A stretch of 64,000 nucleotides of DNA from Enterocola sp045611845 (GCA_045611845.1 JAZKXZ010000018.1:22804-86803); one strand, 5' to 3'. Positions 8,083 to 17,765 are shown, counted from the first letter of the stretch. Notes: generated by a model from the sequence alone, not told the origin. Program-made: numbers and translations.

Positions 8083-8106
8083 ACAACAACTTTTTAAATC
8101 TGCAAA
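8075..8106 (-). promoter_or_regulatory. Promoter of the Abi_2 leader
   Basis: On the minus strand TTTG (8103-8106) and TATCTTTG (8075-8082) are separated by 20 bp, a perfect consensus fit. Confidence 0.75.
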
Positions 8107-8533
8107 GAAAATCAGAAATATTTTTAAAAATTTAGTTCTACGACTGCATTTTAAAGCAGATTACACCTTAATTATATATTAAACGAATAATTGTTGCAAT
8201 AAAATAGAACAACTTTTCATTAAAAAATCTTAATAATTCGCCCTCGGCAAACGCAAAACCAAGCCGATTTTCCACTTCTCGCTCGTAAAGTCCTCACAGT
8301 TGCGAATTTACATTTTTTTTCATATATTAGCATTCTGAAAAATCCTCTAAAGGGAGGGTTGCGCTCAATTATTTGTGTATCAGATAGTTGTGCCTATTTG
8401 TAATGTATTTTTAATGCTGGAGAATATTGTGTATTTCTCGGATTTGTACCTTGTTTTTATAAACGAATAGAGTGTTAATATAATATTTAACATTATTTAA
8501 CTTATCAAGGTAATACACCTGAATGTCACAAAA
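8107..8533. other. Intergenic stretch with a long imperfect hairpin and a GTTAA/TTAAC dyad
   Basis: No gene is seen. AATTCGC (8235-8241) and GCGAATT (8302-8308) are perfect 7-bp arms around a GC-richer segment that holds a second pair (CGGC/GCCG). A GTTAA-n8-TTAAC dyad lies at 8474-8491; similar dyads occur in the leaders at 3342 and 38946. Confidence 0.45.
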
Positions 8534-8639
8534 GTTGTTCCATTTTAACGGTCGTTTAAATTGAACAACTCACCCTCGTAGGGTGACACAATAAGAAACA
8601 CACGTGTAAACACGAAATAATAAATTAAACAACATACGT
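8534..8639 (+). promoter_or_regulatory. Shared palindromic leader of operon A
   Basis: 8534-8569 is a 36-bp imperfect palindrome (GTTGTTCCATTTTAACGG and its near-complement). It is followed by GTAGGGTGACACAATAAG, an ACACGTGT palindrome and AACAACATACGTATG, which includes the start codon of A1. The same order of blocks, nearly identical, precedes B1 (38765-38872 on the minus strand). This is a candidate operator plus 5' UTR for co-regulation. Confidence 0.65.
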
Positions 8640-11600
8640 ATGAAAAATTTTACAAACAATTTTAAACAATTTACCTCGCGCCTAAGCGCAAGGTGGCTTA
8701 TTATGGCCCTTATGCTACTAGTGGGAACAAGTAGTGCATGGGGTTGGACGGTTTATTATGATAATACTGAAACTAAATGGTCGAATGTTTATGTAGTCTT
8801 GGGACACGATAATTATCATAGAGGCGACTATAAAATGACAAAAGTTAGTGATTCAGAAAATCTATATTATCTAACAAAAGATGATTGGGGTGATGCCAAG
8901 TATGTAACATTCTCAAATACGATTGTTGCACAAGATGGATCAAATAATGGATTTAAGACTGCTATAACATCTGGTTATTATAGCTTTAATAATGGCGCAA
9001 GTTCTCTAAATCATTTATTATTTAAAAAGAATGGTACAAATTTGACAACAATAGAAGGTTTGTATCCTCGATTAATTTTTAACTGCAATCATATAGGTTT
9101 TTATGTTGGTGAATATCAAAATTGGAATAATCAACAATTCTATGTACACACCAAAAATAGTGACCATATTTCATCTATTTCTCCATTTAAAGACGGAACA
9201 ACTTCCTATTATGGTGTTGTTTATGCTACTTCTAAAAAGTATAATATAACACACAGTATGTCATGGAACGGTCCCGCTTTAGGAATATCTACGGCCTTAG
9301 GAGATGCTTATCTTGTGACTGATGATAATTCTATTGATGCAAGTAAAAAATCTACGGAACTTTCATGCAATTTCTCTATCGATAATACCATTAAGGCAGG
9401 GGAAACAACAACTGTGTTATCTAATTCTACTTCTGGGAAAAGTTATTTCGCTAATAACGCAAATAAAAAATATGAAGTTGATTCTTACTATGTAAAGAAA
9501 TCAGGTGAGACTTCATTAACAAAACTAGAAGTAGAGGGTAGCGAATTACAAACTCAATCACTAGCTGTTGGTGAATATACTATATATGTCCTTCTATTTG
9601 ACGGTAGGATCTACGCCAAAGGTGGAGAACAAACCCTAACCGTAGAAACAGCTTGCGACAAACCTGACGCTCCAAATTTTGGAACAAATGGTGTGGAGGT
9701 ATGTGAAGGAACACAAGTTACTTTACCTACAATTCCAGACGTAACATTAAAATGGTACGACGAAAATGACCAAGAAACTACAGAAACATTTAATGCTACT
9801 GAAAACAAAACATACTATGCAGTAGTTGTAGGTGATTGTGAATCAGATAAGACTCCATACACTATTACAATTAAAACCAAACCAACTGTAACCCTTAATC
9901 CAACTGAGAATACTGTTTGTACTGATGTTACATTAGGTGATATCACTCGTTATGTTGAAATTGAATCAACAGAAGGTTCTCAAATTAGCTGGTATGTAGC
10001 TGAGCTGGGAGGCGATGCCCTTGCAACTAGCACACCATTGATGGAAACTTCATATTTTGCAGAGGCAACATTAAATGGTTGTTCTTCAGATAGAGCAGAA
10101 TTTACTATAACAGATGTATTATCTGCTCCTACAGAAGTTCCAAATGTAACAGCACCAGAAACTATTTGTGCTTGTGAATCTGCAGTTTTAGAATTAAATA
10201 ACAAAGATGCAAATTATACCTACAAAGTTAACGAAGTAAAGGTAGATTTCACCAATAATAAATATACTGTATCTCCACAAGAAACAGCATCATATACTAT
10301 CAAGGCAGAAAACAAATGTGGTTATAAAGAAACTACAATTTCTATTACCGTTAACCCACTACCTACAATCAGCATTTCTGGCAATACCTCAGCAGTTCTT
10401 TACGAAGATGTAGTGTTGACTGCAAATAACGTAACCAATGGTGCTCAAGTTAACTGGTATGTAGGAGAAAATCTTGTTGCCGAAAATACTAATACTTATA
10501 CAGTAACATCTGCTGAAGCAGGAGAAGTAATCGTAAAAGCCAAAGCATTCTTAAATGGTTGTGAATTTGCAACAACTAAAACCGTAACTTTTAGTGAGGA
10601 AAATTGTACACCTGAAGTAAGCAATGATATTCAAATTAAATTTTACCACCCAAGTGCAAAATCTACAGATGATGCGAAGAAAGGTCAATGGTGGGGAATG
10701 GGAACCTTGTACTACAGTACCAACAATAGTACATGGAAATCTATAGATATGGGGAGCAGTACTAGTGGTTCTGTTACAAAAACAATCACTAATGTTACAA
10801 CAAATCAATTATACGTTTATTTTGAATCATATTGGACATATAGTCATAATACAAAAGCTAAAACCAACACATTAACACTTGATAGAGGTAATAAATATGA
10901 CATAAAAATCACTAGACATGGGGATAATAATACTAGCGCTACTGCTACTGCAACAAAAACAGGCTCTCTAACTAAAGACCCTCCTATCACCGCCCCTGCA
11001 GTGAAAATGGTAAGTGCTGAATATGATGAGGTGAATGATAAAATTGTTGCAACAGGTGCAGTTTATAAAACTGGTTGTGGTGAAACATTCTGGGGATTCC
11101 AATATTCAACAGATGGTCAAACATGGGGTACTACAGATGCAGACTATATCAGACCTAATTCTGGTAATAGTTTAACAAAAGCTGGTGAATTTGAGCACTC
11201 ATTCGCAATTCCTAATGCAGGTGGAGGTGACATCTATTATATCAGAGCATATGCATTAAACAATTATAATAATGATAATTATAATTTATCTAGTGCTGTA
11301 GATTCAGAATTATCTATTCCTGTTGAAATCCCAAGTTCTGTGATTGAGTCTGCTACAATTTCTAGGGTAGATGAAGAAGGCAATCCAGTTTCTGGCGAAG
11401 TTTGTCCACAAAGCACAGTTTATTTAAAAGTCTCATACGTTGGTGGAGACTTTAAAGAATATGAGGCTGCAGATAATTTCCCTGGAACAAACCTAGAATT
11501 AGTAAACCACGATAAAGTTAATAACTACGCTATATTCTCTTATACAGCTACAGCTAATGGAGTTGCTAATATTACTATAAGTAATGATAACACATCGATT

Positions 11601-12230
11601 GCAACTACTGATGGCGTAAGTATCACCCTAAAGGATGTAGCGCCTGTTAATGCTCCAATGATTTCTATTAACCAAGCAACAATATGTGATGATGGAAGTG
11701 CTACAATCACGGTTAATAACCCAATTCCAGGTCTCACTTATACGCTATATAAAGAGACAACAAAAATTAACGGTCCAGTAAACTACAACGATGGTGCTTT
11801 AGCATTCAACAATGTAACAGAGGCAGGCTCATATACAGTTCGTGCAGAAGAGAGTGTTTGTAATAATTATGCGAACTCAATGGCTGTAGATTTGAAGGTA
11901 GTGACCAGCGATGTAAAAATAGGTTTAGCAGTAGATAAAACTACTGTAAACCCATGGCAACCTCTAAAACTTACAGTTACCGCACCAGAGGGTTATGCAT
12001 ATACTATTGTTGGTTTAGAAGATATGGTATATACACAATCGGGTAATGTATATACAGTGAAGATTCCTAGACCAACAGACTCAGGTTGGCCTATTAAAGG
12101 CAATAGTGGAACACCTGTAAAAACCAAGGACATTACTTTCGAAGCAAAGATTCAAGTTACAGATGTTTTGACTTGCGGAAGTTCTAGTATCACAGTAAAA
12201 TTGGAAGATACAGAAGAGAACTGTAAATAA
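8640..12230 (+). CDS. Operon A gene 1: large secreted multi-Ig-like protein
   Basis: The 1,196-residue protein starts MKNFTNNFKQF with a Sec signal peptide ending near SAWG (about residue 35). An N-terminal region of unknown fold covers about residues 36-330. A row of Ig-like modules (Ig_7/PKD-like, each with paired cysteines and CEGT or CESA turns) covers about 335-660. A carbohydrate-binding-like segment and further beta domains follow. It ends in ENCK without a recognisable T9SS sorting domain. It is paralogous to B1 in start, domain order, the ITAPAVK segment and the Cys-ending C-terminus. The ligand is unknown. The next gene starts 37 bp downstream. Confidence 0.8.
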   Translation: MKNFTNNFKQFTSRLSARWLIMALMLLVGTSSAWGWTVYYDNTETKWSNVYVVLGHDNYHRGDYKMTKVSDSENLYYLTKDDWGDAKYVTFSNTIVAQDGSNNGFKTAITSGYYSFNNGASSLNHLLFKKNGTNLTTIEGLYPRLIFNCNHIGFYVGEYQNWNNQQFYVHTKNSDHISSISPFKDGTTSYYGVVYATSKKYNITHSMSWNGPALGISTALGDAYLVTDDNSIDASKKSTELSCNFSIDNTIKAGETTTVLSNSTSGKSYFANNANKKYEVDSYYVKKSGETSLTKLEVEGSELQTQSLAVGEYTIYVLLFDGRIYAKGGEQTLTVETACDKPDAPNFGTNGVEVCEGTQVTLPTIPDVTLKWYDENDQETTETFNATENKTYYAVVVGDCESDKTPYTITIKTKPTVTLNPTENTVCTDVTLGDITRYVEIESTEGSQISWYVAELGGDALATSTPLMETSYFAEATLNGCSSDRAEFTITDVLSAPTEVPNVTAPETICACESAVLELNNKDANYTYKVNEVKVDFTNNKYTVSPQETASYTIKAENKCGYKETTISITVNPLPTISISGNTSAVLYEDVVLTANNVTNGAQVNWYVGENLVAENTNTYTVTSAEAGEVIVKAKAFLNGCEFATTKTVTFSEENCTPEVSNDIQIKFYHPSAKSTDDAKKGQWWGMGTLYYSTNNSTWKSIDMGSSTSGSVTKTITNVTTNQLYVYFESYWTYSHNTKAKTNTLTLDRGNKYDIKITRHGDNNTSATATATKTGSLTKDPPITAPAVKMVSAEYDEVNDKIVATGAVYKTGCGETFWGFQYSTDGQTWGTTDADYIRPNSGNSLTKAGEFEHSFAIPNAGGGDIYYIRAYALNNYNNDNYNLSSAVDSELSIPVEIPSSVIESATISRVDEEGNPVSGEVCPQSTVYLKVSYVGGDFKEYEAADNFPGTNLELVNHDKVNNYAIFSYTATANGVANITISNDNTSIATTDGVSITLKDVAPVNAPMISINQATICDDGSATITVNNPIPGLTYTLYKETTKINGPVNYNDGALAFNNVTEAGSYTVRAEESVCNNYANSMAVDLKVVTSDVKIGLAVDKTTVNPWQPLKLTVTAPEGYAYTIVGLEDMVYTQSGNVYTVKIPRPTDSGWPIKGNSGTPVKTKDITFEAKIQVTDVLTCGSSSITVKLEDTEENCK

Positions 12231-12267
12231 ATTAGAACCTTAGTAAGAAAAATAAAAAATACACAAT

Positions 12268-15200
12268 ATGAAAAGATATTATAATAACACAAAAATGAGT
12301 GGGGTTTTTAGTAAAACCCTACGAGTGATTGCCTTACTCTGCGTTCTACTAGGCTTCAGCAGTAGTGCGTGGGGTGAAACTTGCTATGTGGATGCGACTA
12401 GTATTATAAAAGGTGGCAATACAGTAGAAAGTATTGAACTTCAGTATAACGAAAACAACGAATGGAAAGATGTGAGTTTAACAAGTATCAAAGACGGATT
12501 ATGGTCTTTTGATAGAGGAAGCAGAGTTAAATTCCAAATACACGTAAAATTAAATGGGGGTTGGAAAGATTGGTTCAATGTTGAGCAATATACTACACCT
12601 AACAATACCATTTCACTTTCTTATACAGGAGGTTCACTAAGTTCTAAATGGACCAAACGTAGCCCATATATGGAAATGCCTATCTACTTCCAACCAGGAA
12701 GTGATTGGAAAGCGGATAACGCTTGGTTTGCCGTATATTTCTTTGATGGTAAAGGTAAAAATGTATGGAAAAGATTAGAAAAAAGTATTTGTGATCCTGC
12801 TGCATATGTAACTACAACTCCAGATGATACAACTTGGGAATGGGCCACTTTTGGTATGATTTTCTGTAGAATGAACCCTCAATACAATGATTTATCTTGG
12901 GATGGTGATGGGAAAGATAGAGTTTGGACACAAACTGTAAATCAAGTAAGACATGATGATTGGATTAATGATGGTGATTTAAATATATTTAACACTGGTA
13001 GAACATGGGCACAAATAATAACACCATGGGATTCTGATAGTGACCCTAACAATAACAATAGCGATGCTACTATACAGTGGTACAACACTTCTTGTACAGA
13101 ACAAGCAGAGGAATATTCATTAAGAGGTACATTTAATAGCTGGGATAAGACCATGTACTCATTTGAATTAACTAAAGGAGCGAAGTGTGTTGTTGAACTC
13201 GAATTAGTTGCAGGTACATATGAATTTAAGATTGTAAAAAATGACCAAATATGGTATGGTAATAAAACTATTACAAATGATATAGAAGCTATACAATTAG
13301 AAGAAGGTTCAAACGCAAAACTTATTGCTGGTTTTGATGGAGTCTATACCTTTACTTTTGGTGAGAATTGGATAGAAGGTAAAACAGGCATGTGGCTTAA
13401 AGTAGAATATGGTCAAGCTAAAGAACCTGTTTTATTGGCAGATCCTGCAAAGTACAATGGGACTACAGAAGTAACACTTTCTGCATATATCCAAAAAACA
13501 GAATGTGGTGATTATATAGATAATGATAATTCAGACAATATAACCGGCGGTATAATCCAAGAATGGGGATTTGTAATCTGTCCAGGTTCTGCAAAAGCTT
13601 CATGTACTCCAACTAAACATAGTTTAAAGAAATATCCTAACACTAGAATTGAAAAATATCGCGGTGAGATATTTGAACATACATTAAATATTACAACTGA
13701 TAATCTTATTGGTGGCGTTATATATGGTTATCGTGGATATGTATCAATAGGTGGAAAGATGTACTTAACAAAAGAGACTGGTACATTCTTCTTCCCTGGC
13801 GAGGGATGCGAACAAAAAGAAGTTGACCTTATTAATAAGACTCCTATTGTTTATACTGTAGATGCAAGTTTAGGAGAAGAATACGCAGATGAATGTAACT
13901 TACGTTATGGTTCCCTACAAAAGGCTATAGACGCTTTAAAAGCCACCAAAGATAACGAAGATAAGTACAAATATGTAGTAAAAGATGGCGATAAATACAA
14001 TTTGCGAGTGCCAGTTGTAATGAATGTACATTTCTACGATGATACTCCAGATGATCAATCTAAAGCATATTGCTATGAGGGCAATAAAAAAGCTGATATT
14101 TCTGGTGGTGGTTCAAGTTCTGAAAATTCTAACGCCCTTATTCTTAAAGACTTTAATAGTAAGGGTAATGATAAGGGAAATACCTTAACCCTAAAAGGTG
14201 TGGATAACACTGCTGAGAATAAGAACCGTCCATGGGTTCACCACATTATTTTGCGTGATTCTCGAAATATTGTGTTGGACAACTTAGGTATTTTCTCGGA
14301 TCCATCTGGCAATCACACCGATGATGCTTTAGAATTTGACCTTAATAATGGTTCTTTCTGGGATATAAATGTAGATAAAGAAAGGGATCATAATATTCTT
14401 GTTAAGAACTGTATGATTGGTTCTAACGGTTTTACTGGTCTTCATGCTTCTGGTTACGATGGTATTACTTTTGAGAATAATGAATTTGAAGCTGTTATGG
14501 CATCATCTTCGGATGAATGGATTCAAAACAATGCTATAAACTGGGGTGCTTCTGCAAAATTTATGATGTGTAGTAATGTGAAGTTTATTCGCAATAACTT
14601 CCGTGGAGCTCACGCAACATTGGTTTGGTTACAAGAATGCCAAGATGTATTGTTTATGAACAACGTGTTCTGGAATACAAACCAATACGACCATGCAGGC
14701 TGTTCTGCAATTCGTATTGTAGCCCAGTACAATAGAGAAATTAAAAACCATGGTTTCTACTTTAATACCTTCTTCTTAGAAAATAATACAAACAACAAGA
14801 AATACAATTTCTTAAAATTTGATCTTACTACAGCTAATGGTGGTGGCTCTGCTGCTAATTACTATAGTGGTGATGTTGGTGCTATTGCATTTAAGTATAA
14901 CAACTGCTATAGCTATGACACAGACGTGCCAGGTAGAGACTCAGACCCATTCTTAGGTTTGAAAATGGGCGAAGGCAAATTTGCTAATGTATGCCAAAAT
15001 AACTTCTGGAGTGAGTATGATAGAATTCAAAACAAAGTAACTTCTGTATTTGCTTTTGGTTGTAGCGCGGATTACACAAATGTAAGTTCATTAGTATGTA
15101 AGACTACAGCTACAGGTCCTGCTTCTTTGGTAATTAAGGGTGGTGATGCATTAAACTACAAATTTGATTCTAATGCTTCATTGGCTACTGAGATAAATGG

Positions 15201-17124
15201 TGCGACAAATGTTGATGTAACAGAGGATGACGTTGCTTACGACCGTTATAACGCAAATATCCGTCCAGGAAATGATTCCAACAATGAAGCAACCTACAAC
15301 AAGTGGACATACGGTGCATACCAAGGCAAAAAAGACGTTCCTGTAAGTACTATTTATTGGTTAGGTATTTCTGATAAGTGGGACGACCGCAACAACTGGG
15401 GATACTATGCAGATGAAGCAACACGCAATCCTAACGCTCGTGCTACAGATATGCAACGCTTGTCTTGTATCTGTAATCTTTCTGAGTACTTGAAAGTGGT
15501 TATCCCTGAACATCCACTTGTACAAGTGCCAGACCCAGGTCGTCAATGGCCAGTAATACCTGAAATGTTTGATCCGGAAGAACGTGAAACCCAATATGGT
15601 ATCCCTGAAGAAGAACAAGTAAGTGCTGGCTTAGGTATGAAAGATTCTCAAGGAAAAGATATCGAACCTGAAATATTTGCTCACACCATAGAAGTAGAAT
15701 ATGGTGCAGCACTTAAAGGTGTTACAGATTTAACAAATGGTTCTAAACATTATGGTGAAGCAAAAACATATTTTGAAGCACCTCGTAGCAAGTGGGTACT
15801 TGTTGGTACTGTTGTTACACCATTTGATAGAGAATCTGCAACAGGAGTAAGAAATCTATATTCTCGCGACTATTACAAAGATAGAGAACCTCAAGTTTAT
15901 ATGCATGAGGCTAAATTAGTAGATAATAATGTTATTTGGGGAGAACCATTCCCAGATATGGATAGGGAAATAAAACCAAACGAAGTGTTTGCAATCAACA
16001 TTCCAGATGAATATGGCAAATATAAAATACCTTCATATTATTACTACCAATATGAACCTGGAAAACAAGATCCAACCAAACTAAATCATAGTGAGGTCCC
16101 TATTGATTATGAATATAATGGTTATTTCGTGAGAGATAATTCACATATTTCTATAGACATTACTAAAGGAACAAATGTTTTATTAAGTAATAGTTATCCA
16201 TGTAATCTAAGTGCTCAGGAAATTGAAGCCTTAGGAGGTTGTAATGTTTCTTATTACAATTATACAGCTGGTACATTCATGCCTTTAGGTGCATCAGATG
16301 TAACCATAAAACCACAACATGGCTTTATGGTTACACCTACAGCAAATAAAAAACTGACATTTACAAATGATGTTTATACAGATGGAAATACTCGCTCTAG
16401 GTCTGCAAAAATAACAATGCCTGCATTTGAGTTGAACCTACATAATGCTAATAAAGCAGATGGAGGTTATAGTATGATAGTTGTACGTCATGATGAGCTT
16501 AAAGGAGATACTAATGAACCTGTAGAATCTGATACAGAAAAAATATTCTCAGCAAATGCATTTGCTCCAGATTTATACATGATTATGTATGATGCTAAGT
16601 ATTCTCGTTTACACTTAGGTAAAACTTCACAAGAAATTCCTCTAGGAATAAGAATTAAAACACCAATGAGTGTTCGTTTTGAGCAAGTCTCTGAAACGGA
16701 ATTCACAGTAGTGACATTAGTGGATAAGTTAACAGGTAAAAACTATAATTTATTAGGTCGCTCATATACAACTGAGGAACTTTCAGCTGGCGACTTAGAA
16801 GGTAGATTCTATTTACAAGTTTCAACTGAAGATTTATTCCCAGATCATAACGAGGACGAAAACGGAGATGTTAGTACTGAAATTGAAGAAACAACTGAAT
16901 CTAATATTCAAATTCTTACAAGTACAAACCAAAGTGCTATCAAAGTAATCACAAGTAATGTAGAATTGGAAACTGTGTATGTAAGTGATATGGTTGGTCA
17001 TATTTATACTTATCAAGTAAGTGGCAATTCTGCATACATAGAATTACCTGTTCCTATGGGAGTGTATATAGTAAAAGTAATTGGTGATACTGCTAGTAGA
17101 ACAGAAAAAGTGATATTGAAATAA
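12268..17124 (+). CDS. Operon A gene 2: giant secreted beta-helix protein with T9SS sorting domain
   Basis: The 1,618-residue protein has a signal peptide ending near SAWG. A module around residues 280-340 (RGTFNSWDKTMYSFEL) resembles the starch-binding folds of SusE/CBM48 proteins. Residues about 580-900 form a right-handed parallel beta helix with pectate-lyase-like rungs (HHIILRDSRNIVLDN, GYDGITFENNEFEA, NVKFIRNNFRGAH). Long beta-rich modules follow. The last 80 residues are a type A T9SS sorting domain (YVSDMVGHIYTYQV...GVYIVKVIGD...KVILK). It is probably anchored on the cell surface by A-LPS. It may bind or cut a glycan; catalytic residues cannot be assigned. It is paralogous to B2. Confidence 0.85.
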   Translation: MKRYYNNTKMSGVFSKTLRVIALLCVLLGFSSSAWGETCYVDATSIIKGGNTVESIELQYNENNEWKDVSLTSIKDGLWSFDRGSRVKFQIHVKLNGGWKDWFNVEQYTTPNNTISLSYTGGSLSSKWTKRSPYMEMPIYFQPGSDWKADNAWFAVYFFDGKGKNVWKRLEKSICDPAAYVTTTPDDTTWEWATFGMIFCRMNPQYNDLSWDGDGKDRVWTQTVNQVRHDDWINDGDLNIFNTGRTWAQIITPWDSDSDPNNNNSDATIQWYNTSCTEQAEEYSLRGTFNSWDKTMYSFELTKGAKCVVELELVAGTYEFKIVKNDQIWYGNKTITNDIEAIQLEEGSNAKLIAGFDGVYTFTFGENWIEGKTGMWLKVEYGQAKEPVLLADPAKYNGTTEVTLSAYIQKTECGDYIDNDNSDNITGGIIQEWGFVICPGSAKASCTPTKHSLKKYPNTRIEKYRGEIFEHTLNITTDNLIGGVIYGYRGYVSIGGKMYLTKETGTFFFPGEGCEQKEVDLINKTPIVYTVDASLGEEYADECNLRYGSLQKAIDALKATKDNEDKYKYVVKDGDKYNLRVPVVMNVHFYDDTPDDQSKAYCYEGNKKADISGGGSSSENSNALILKDFNSKGNDKGNTLTLKGVDNTAENKNRPWVHHIILRDSRNIVLDNLGIFSDPSGNHTDDALEFDLNNGSFWDINVDKERDHNILVKNCMIGSNGFTGLHASGYDGITFENNEFEAVMASSSDEWIQNNAINWGASAKFMMCSNVKFIRNNFRGAHATLVWLQECQDVLFMNNVFWNTNQYDHAGCSAIRIVAQYNREIKNHGFYFNTFFLENNTNNKKYNFLKFDLTTANGGGSAANYYSGDVGAIAFKYNNCYSYDTDVPGRDSDPFLGLKMGEGKFANVCQNNFWSEYDRIQNKVTSVFAFGCSADYTNVSSLVCKTTATGPASLVIKGGDALNYKFDSNASLATEINGATNVDVTEDDVAYDRYNANIRPGNDSNNEATYNKWTYGAYQGKKDVPVSTIYWLGISDKWDDRNNWGYYADEATRNPNARATDMQRLSCICNLSEYLKVVIPEHPLVQVPDPGRQWPVIPEMFDPEERETQYGIPEEEQVSAGLGMKDSQGKDIEPEIFAHTIEVEYGAALKGVTDLTNGSKHYGEAKTYFEAPRSKWVLVGTVVTPFDRESATGVRNLYSRDYYKDREPQVYMHEAKLVDNNVIWGEPFPDMDREIKPNEVFAINIPDEYGKYKIPSYYYYQYEPGKQDPTKLNHSEVPIDYEYNGYFVRDNSHISIDITKGTNVLLSNSYPCNLSAQEIEALGGCNVSYYNYTAGTFMPLGASDVTIKPQHGFMVTPTANKKLTFTNDVYTDGNTRSRSAKITMPAFELNLHNANKADGGYSMIVVRHDELKGDTNEPVESDTEKIFSANAFAPDLYMIMYDAKYSRLHLGKTSQEIPLGIRIKTPMSVRFEQVSETEFTVVTLVDKLTGKNYNLLGRSYTTEELSAGDLEGRFYLQVSTEDLFPDHNEDENGDVSTEIEETTESNIQILTSTNQSAIKVITSNVELETVYVSDMVGHIYTYQVSGNSAYIELPVPMGVYIVKVIGDTASRTEKVILK

Positions 17125-17190
17125 TTAGGAATGTGGAATTAGGAATTTTGCGAGTAAGCGAGGGCAGTGATAAGCTTGCTTAAGCACTGC
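17125..17190. repeat. Heptamer array plus covarying hairpin between A2 and A3
   Basis: Three heptamers (TTAGGAA, TGTGGAA, TTAGGAA; 17125-17145) are followed by a hairpin, GCAGTG...TAAGC-TT-GCTTA...CACTGC (17164-17190). A close relative of the hairpin lies at 52740-52766, with GCAATG/CATTGC arms. The B operon also has a hairpin between genes 2 and 3 (29285-29313), so it may limit transcription of the third gene. Confidence 0.6.
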
Positions 17191-17256
17191 CGAGCGAAAG
17201 CAAAATCATGAGTGAAACTCGTAATTTCTATCCTAAAAATAAAAAATATTAGAAAT

Positions 17257-17706
17257 ATGAAATATATAAATTTAATTTTAAGTGTGTTGTTTTGGATGGT
17301 AGCATCTGTTGCTATGGCTGTAACTTTGCCTAGTACTTCATATAATTATTATGATTCTTACAAAGCAGGTAATGATGGATTTAAATTATCACTTGGAAGT
17401 AATTTTGTAAATCACTCTACATTAACAGCAAGTTCCTATACAGGTTCATGTACAAATGATGGTGTATGGACAGGTGACGTGAGTGTATGTGAGTCTTGTT
17501 GCGCAGATGAGTTTAGAACTTGTATGGCAAATACTAATAATTATTCAGATTGTTCACAAAAACGTGGTTTATGCGACTATGAGTGCGAATATAAGGCTCT
17601 TAATCAAGAGGATAGTCCCCTAGGTGAAACCTTACTTCTTCTTCCTTTCATTGCCATTTACGCAGTGATAAGAAAACGCAAAGAATCTGATGCAGAACAA
17701 GCCTAA
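17257..17706 (+). CDS. Operon A gene 3: small secreted Cys-rich protein with PLG-membrane-basic C-terminus
   Basis: The likely start at 17257 gives 149 residues, with signal peptide MKYINLILSVLFWMVASVAMA; an earlier in-frame ATG at 17212 is rejected because the paralogue B3 begins exactly here. The mature part is Ser/Tyr-rich. It then has a cysteine cluster with the CESCC motif (C-x2-CC) and several further Cys. The C-terminus is tripartite: DSPLGETLLL, a hydrophobic helix (LLPFIAIYAVI) and RKRK. That layout resembles sorting signals such as PEP-CTERM, but the motif differs and no processing enzyme is in the window. No family is recognised. Confidence 0.75.
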   Translation: MKYINLILSVLFWMVASVAMAVTLPSTSYNYYDSYKAGNDGFKLSLGSNFVNHSTLTASSYTGSCTNDGVWTGDVSVCESCCADEFRTCMANTNNYSDCSQKRGLCDYECEYKALNQEDSPLGETLLLLPFIAIYAVIRKRKESDAEQA

Positions 17707-17765
17707 CCCTCATCGGGATTCCATAATAAAAGTTTAACATAAGTACAATTAATTTTTCTAAACCT

